Shown in pieces: positions 61,937-64,000 of a DNA stretch of 64,000 nt. Origin of the DNA: Sedimentisphaerales bacterium (GTDB lineage Bacteria; Planctomycetota; Phycisphaerae; Sedimentisphaerales; SG8-4); the NCBI GenBank assembly GCA_016928975.1, contig JAFGJR010000184.1, positions 29,605-93,604 on the forward strand, given 5' to 3'. The first letter of the stretch is position 1, and the number at the start of each line of letters is the position of its first letter. The notes under the pieces were generated by a model. The model was not told the DNA's origin. It saw only the letters and a list, made by a program, of their open reading frames with translations, and made no database searches. The translations under genes and the position numbers were made by a program.

Positions 61937-63679
61937 ATGGATACAGGAGAAATCGAGAAGTACTCCTCGGCGTACACGCTGTCGGACATGGAAATCTTCG
62001 TGTTTCCGGAGTTGATGTACGCTTTGGTGCTGGCGGACATCATGAGCCCGATCCTCTGGAAGTGGCGCGAGCTGGACTGGCTCAGGAAGCTGGAGGGCAA
62101 GAGCAGCTATCGCAAGCTGATGCGCCTGCGGCAGTTCATCATGGACGAGTTCGATTTCAATCTCGACCTCGAGACGTGGGGCCTGACCACCAGGGACGTC
62201 GAGCTGAAGCGGTTTTCGCCGTACATGTCGCCGCAGGAGATCGCCGCAAGCAACGCGCTGTTCGGCTACGAGGGCGACAAGTACTACTTCGACGTGGACA
62301 TCCGCCGGCACTTTGGGCTCGACAAGTACACGACGGAGACGATTCCCTATTGGAAGACGGAGACGCTGGAGGCGATGGACGCCTTCCGATTCAGGCCCGG
62401 GTACACCAAGGCGGCGGGGGAGTGCGTGTCCCTGGCGGCCCTGTATGCGGCGGCGGCGTTCGTTGTCTGCGGCGTGCCCCTGGAAGACATCTTCATGCTC
62501 CTGACGCCCCTGCATTCGCAGAACTTCATCGACATGCAGGACGGCATCCTGACCAATAACCGCCGGCTGGTGACGAAGACGATGTGGTTCAACGGCACCG
62601 CGATTTCCATGAAGGCGCAGCGGGCCCTGCGCAACGAACGAGTGACAGCGGTCACCCACTGCACGGGCTACGCTCACTGCCTCTATCCAGAAGCGACCAT
62701 TGACTCGAAAGCCTACGACCGGTTCCGGGCCCGCCTGGCCGACTATCTGACGACCGGCCTGGACATGACCGTCTTTGCCAGCTTCCTTCGGTCGGAGAGC
62801 CGCTACCAGAAGTACTTCCAGATCTGCCGCGACTGTCACGGCCAGCCCCAGTTCATTCAGGCGGAACTGCTGTACCGCTACGAGCACGGCAGCCCCTACA
62901 AGATCGGCGATGCCACCCACGACAAGCTCCTGGAGGAAGTGTCCGACGAGGACTTCGTGCCGTATGAGCTGCCCGGACGTGTTCGCTGCGACCGCTTCTG
63001 CGAGTTCATGAAGCAGAAGGTCGATGTGCGAAAGCCCGAAGGGCGCAAGGTTCTGCAAGGCTTCCTCGAACCGACGATCCCGGAGGCGGGCAAGCTCGTC
63101 GAAGACCTCGCGGCCTTCGTGCATATCGAGCCCGACTTGCCCGGAACGGACAAACGCTTCACCAATGCCGGCGCGATCCGCATCTCCGTCGATCAGACCC
63201 GCGAGGAGATCATCGAGTACCTGCGCCAACTCCGCGGCCAAAACACCACGGCCGATCTCGCGTTCTACGCCTATCGAGACATGGACACCTGTGACTGGAC
63301 GCCCTTCGTGAAGGCGGCCATCGAACGGAGCCCCGTCTCACTCGAAATGACGAAATCCATGTCCATCGAAGGCGTCTACGAGTGGCTTACGCGAATGAAG
63401 GACGCCTCCATCTACGACGGCAACCGCCTGGCCCAGCCGGACGAAGTGGCGAACTATCACACCGGCGACGGCCTGGAAAAAGCCTTCGTCCTGGCCAACG
63501 TGCTTCGACACAGGACTCCCGAACAAGCTCTGCACCTGGAAGTCAATAACAGCGATGTCCTCCTGCGCGGCGAGCAAGAGTATCGCTTCATCTCCGCCAA
63601 GCGCCTGCAGGGACGAGTGAACATAGCCGCTGATGACAAGATTGCGGTCGCCTGTCCGTCGTGTTTGCCCAAGGCATAG
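61937..63679 (+). CDS. Large protein with transglutaminase-like core
   Basis: 580 residues from ATG 61937 with GGAAGGAG upstream. A candidate papain-like/transglutaminase triad is Cys163 in AAGECVSLAALYAAAAF, His193 in TPLHSQNFI and Asp199 or Asp202 in DMQDG; the spacing fits the fold but the rest of the protein is unlike any family I can name. No signal peptide is seen, so it is probably cytoplasmic. The divergent methyltransferase-like gene may be functionally linked. Confidence 0.5.
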   Translation: MDTGEIEKYSSAYTLSDMEIFVFPELMYALVLADIMSPILWKWRELDWLRKLEGKSSYRKLMRLRQFIMDEFDFNLDLETWGLTTRDVELKRFSPYMSPQEIAASNALFGYEGDKYYFDVDIRRHFGLDKYTTETIPYWKTETLEAMDAFRFRPGYTKAAGECVSLAALYAAAAFVVCGVPLEDIFMLLTPLHSQNFIDMQDGILTNNRRLVTKTMWFNGTAISMKAQRALRNERVTAVTHCTGYAHCLYPEATIDSKAYDRFRARLADYLTTGLDMTVFASFLRSESRYQKYFQICRDCHGQPQFIQAELLYRYEHGSPYKIGDATHDKLLEEVSDEDFVPYELPGRVRCDRFCEFMKQKVDVRKPEGRKVLQGFLEPTIPEAGKLVEDLAAFVHIEPDLPGTDKRFTNAGAIRISVDQTREEIIEYLRQLRGQNTTADLAFYAYRDMDTCDWTPFVKAAIERSPVSLEMTKSMSIEGVYEWLTRMKDASIYDGNRLAQPDEVANYHTGDGLEKAFVLANVLRHRTPEQALHLEVNNSDVLLRGEQEYRFISAKRLQGRVNIAADDKIAVACPSCLPKA

Positions 63680-63702
63680 GGGTACCCGAAAGGGATTTCG
63701 CT

Positions 63703-63731
63703 TTGCACTTGCTTCGGTTGGCCTCTACAAT
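63703..63731 (+). promoter_or_regulatory. Predicted promoter near the right edge
   Basis: TTGCAC and TACAAT with a 17-bp spacer. The 39 bases from TACAAT match those at 55373 in 30 positions. The gene it serves, if any, lies beyond or at the window edge. Confidence 0.5.
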
Positions 63732-64000
63732 GAGATCGTGAGTCCGGAATAAAGGGGCACTGAGGGGCCAGAGCGCATAACCGCTCCTCGGTAAAAAGAG
63801 TTGGACGAAGATGCGACACGTGTGTGCCCCGTCCGCGTGGCTTCGGTGCAAAGCATGGTCGATGAGGTCGCTGACAAGTCCGTCGTCGTGTGGTTTCCCG
63901 CCGACAGCTACTTCAGTGGAAATCGGCATGTAAAAGGGCCCCACGTCGGCGCCGAATTGGGACCCACCTATGGCATACTATACACCCTTACGTCACGCCG
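63732..64000. other. Region at the right edge
   Basis: 269 bp with no recognisable complete gene. A short frame after 63850 may be the start of a protein that continues outside the window. The stretch at 63933-63970 contains the palindrome TCGGCGCCGA with GGGACCCACC next to it, reminiscent of the subterminal repeats of IS21-type elements; the evidence is weak. Confidence 0.3.

Noticed and set aside
1..64000. CRISPR arrays, rRNA genes, replication origin
   Set aside because: I looked for regularly spaced 25-40 bp direct repeats, rRNA signatures and DnaA-box clusters and saw none; the repeats present are palindromic or irregularly spaced.

Overview
The window is GC-rich and reads like a chromosome of an anaerobic planctomycete, probably of the Phycisphaerae/Sedimentisphaerales type; that placement is inferred from gene content only. 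The pointers are a prepilin-like protein with a class III leader next to secreted LamG/dockerin-like and beta-helix proteins, Tat-exported Gfo/Idh/MocA and TIM-barrel proteins, PQQ-like propellers, a family of 'KHG' proteins riddled with repeats, and an anaerobe-type core (FeoAB with a DtxR regulator, 2-oxoacid:ferredoxin oxidoreductase, rubrerythrin-like protein, radical SAM enzymes). Promoters are easy to read: many genes have a sigma70-like box pair with 16-18 bp spacing and a -10 of TATAAT or TACAAT.

Layout. 1-15 kb: end of an MFS transporter, tRNA-Cys, a Tat-exported oxidoreductase, a repeat-invaded gene, a clan-A glycoside hydrolase, a membrane protein/CxxCH beta-propeller pair, a PQQ-like propeller and a large beta-helix surface protein. 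15-25 kb: gene remnant, prepilin-like protein, dockerin/LamG secreted protein, CBS protein, LOG-like hydrolase, radical SAM activase-like enzyme, a VapBC pair and a propeller-phosphoesterase. 25-33 kb: YebC, a polysaccharide operon (DUF4416, MraY/WecA-like transferase, O-antigen-ligase-like protein with TPRs), a sugar-isomerase-like protein and ProS. 33-37 kb: an accessory island with MntA/HepT, a zinc ribbon, a GxxExxY protein, an FRG protein and a 5'-truncated methyltransferase fused to an Mrr-like nuclease. 37-40 kb: dtxR-feoA-feoB with two DtxR-like boxes. 40-55 kb: tRNA-Pro, a GH5-like hydrolase, CYTH protein, SPASM radical SAM, ArgG, prepilin peptidase, OmpA lipoprotein, ComEC, alkaline phosphatase, rubrerythrin-like protein and KorAB. 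55-64 kb: a HEPN-like protein, a toxin-antitoxin cassette lying between two diverged copies of the 5' part of an ABC ATPase gene, CheD, a TIGR02757 protein, a methyltransferase and a transglutaminase-like protein.

The most unusual material is non-coding or mosaic: a family of about 145-bp units with a 92-bp palindromic core (three full copies, plus a partial arm that supplies the proS stop codon); repeats that have extended an open reading frame; an orphan consensus promoter before a structured GC-rich tract; a toxin-antitoxin operator palindrome exactly filling the spacer of its promoter; and several gene remnants (PQQ propeller, aspartic protease, DNA methyltransferase, ABC ATPase).
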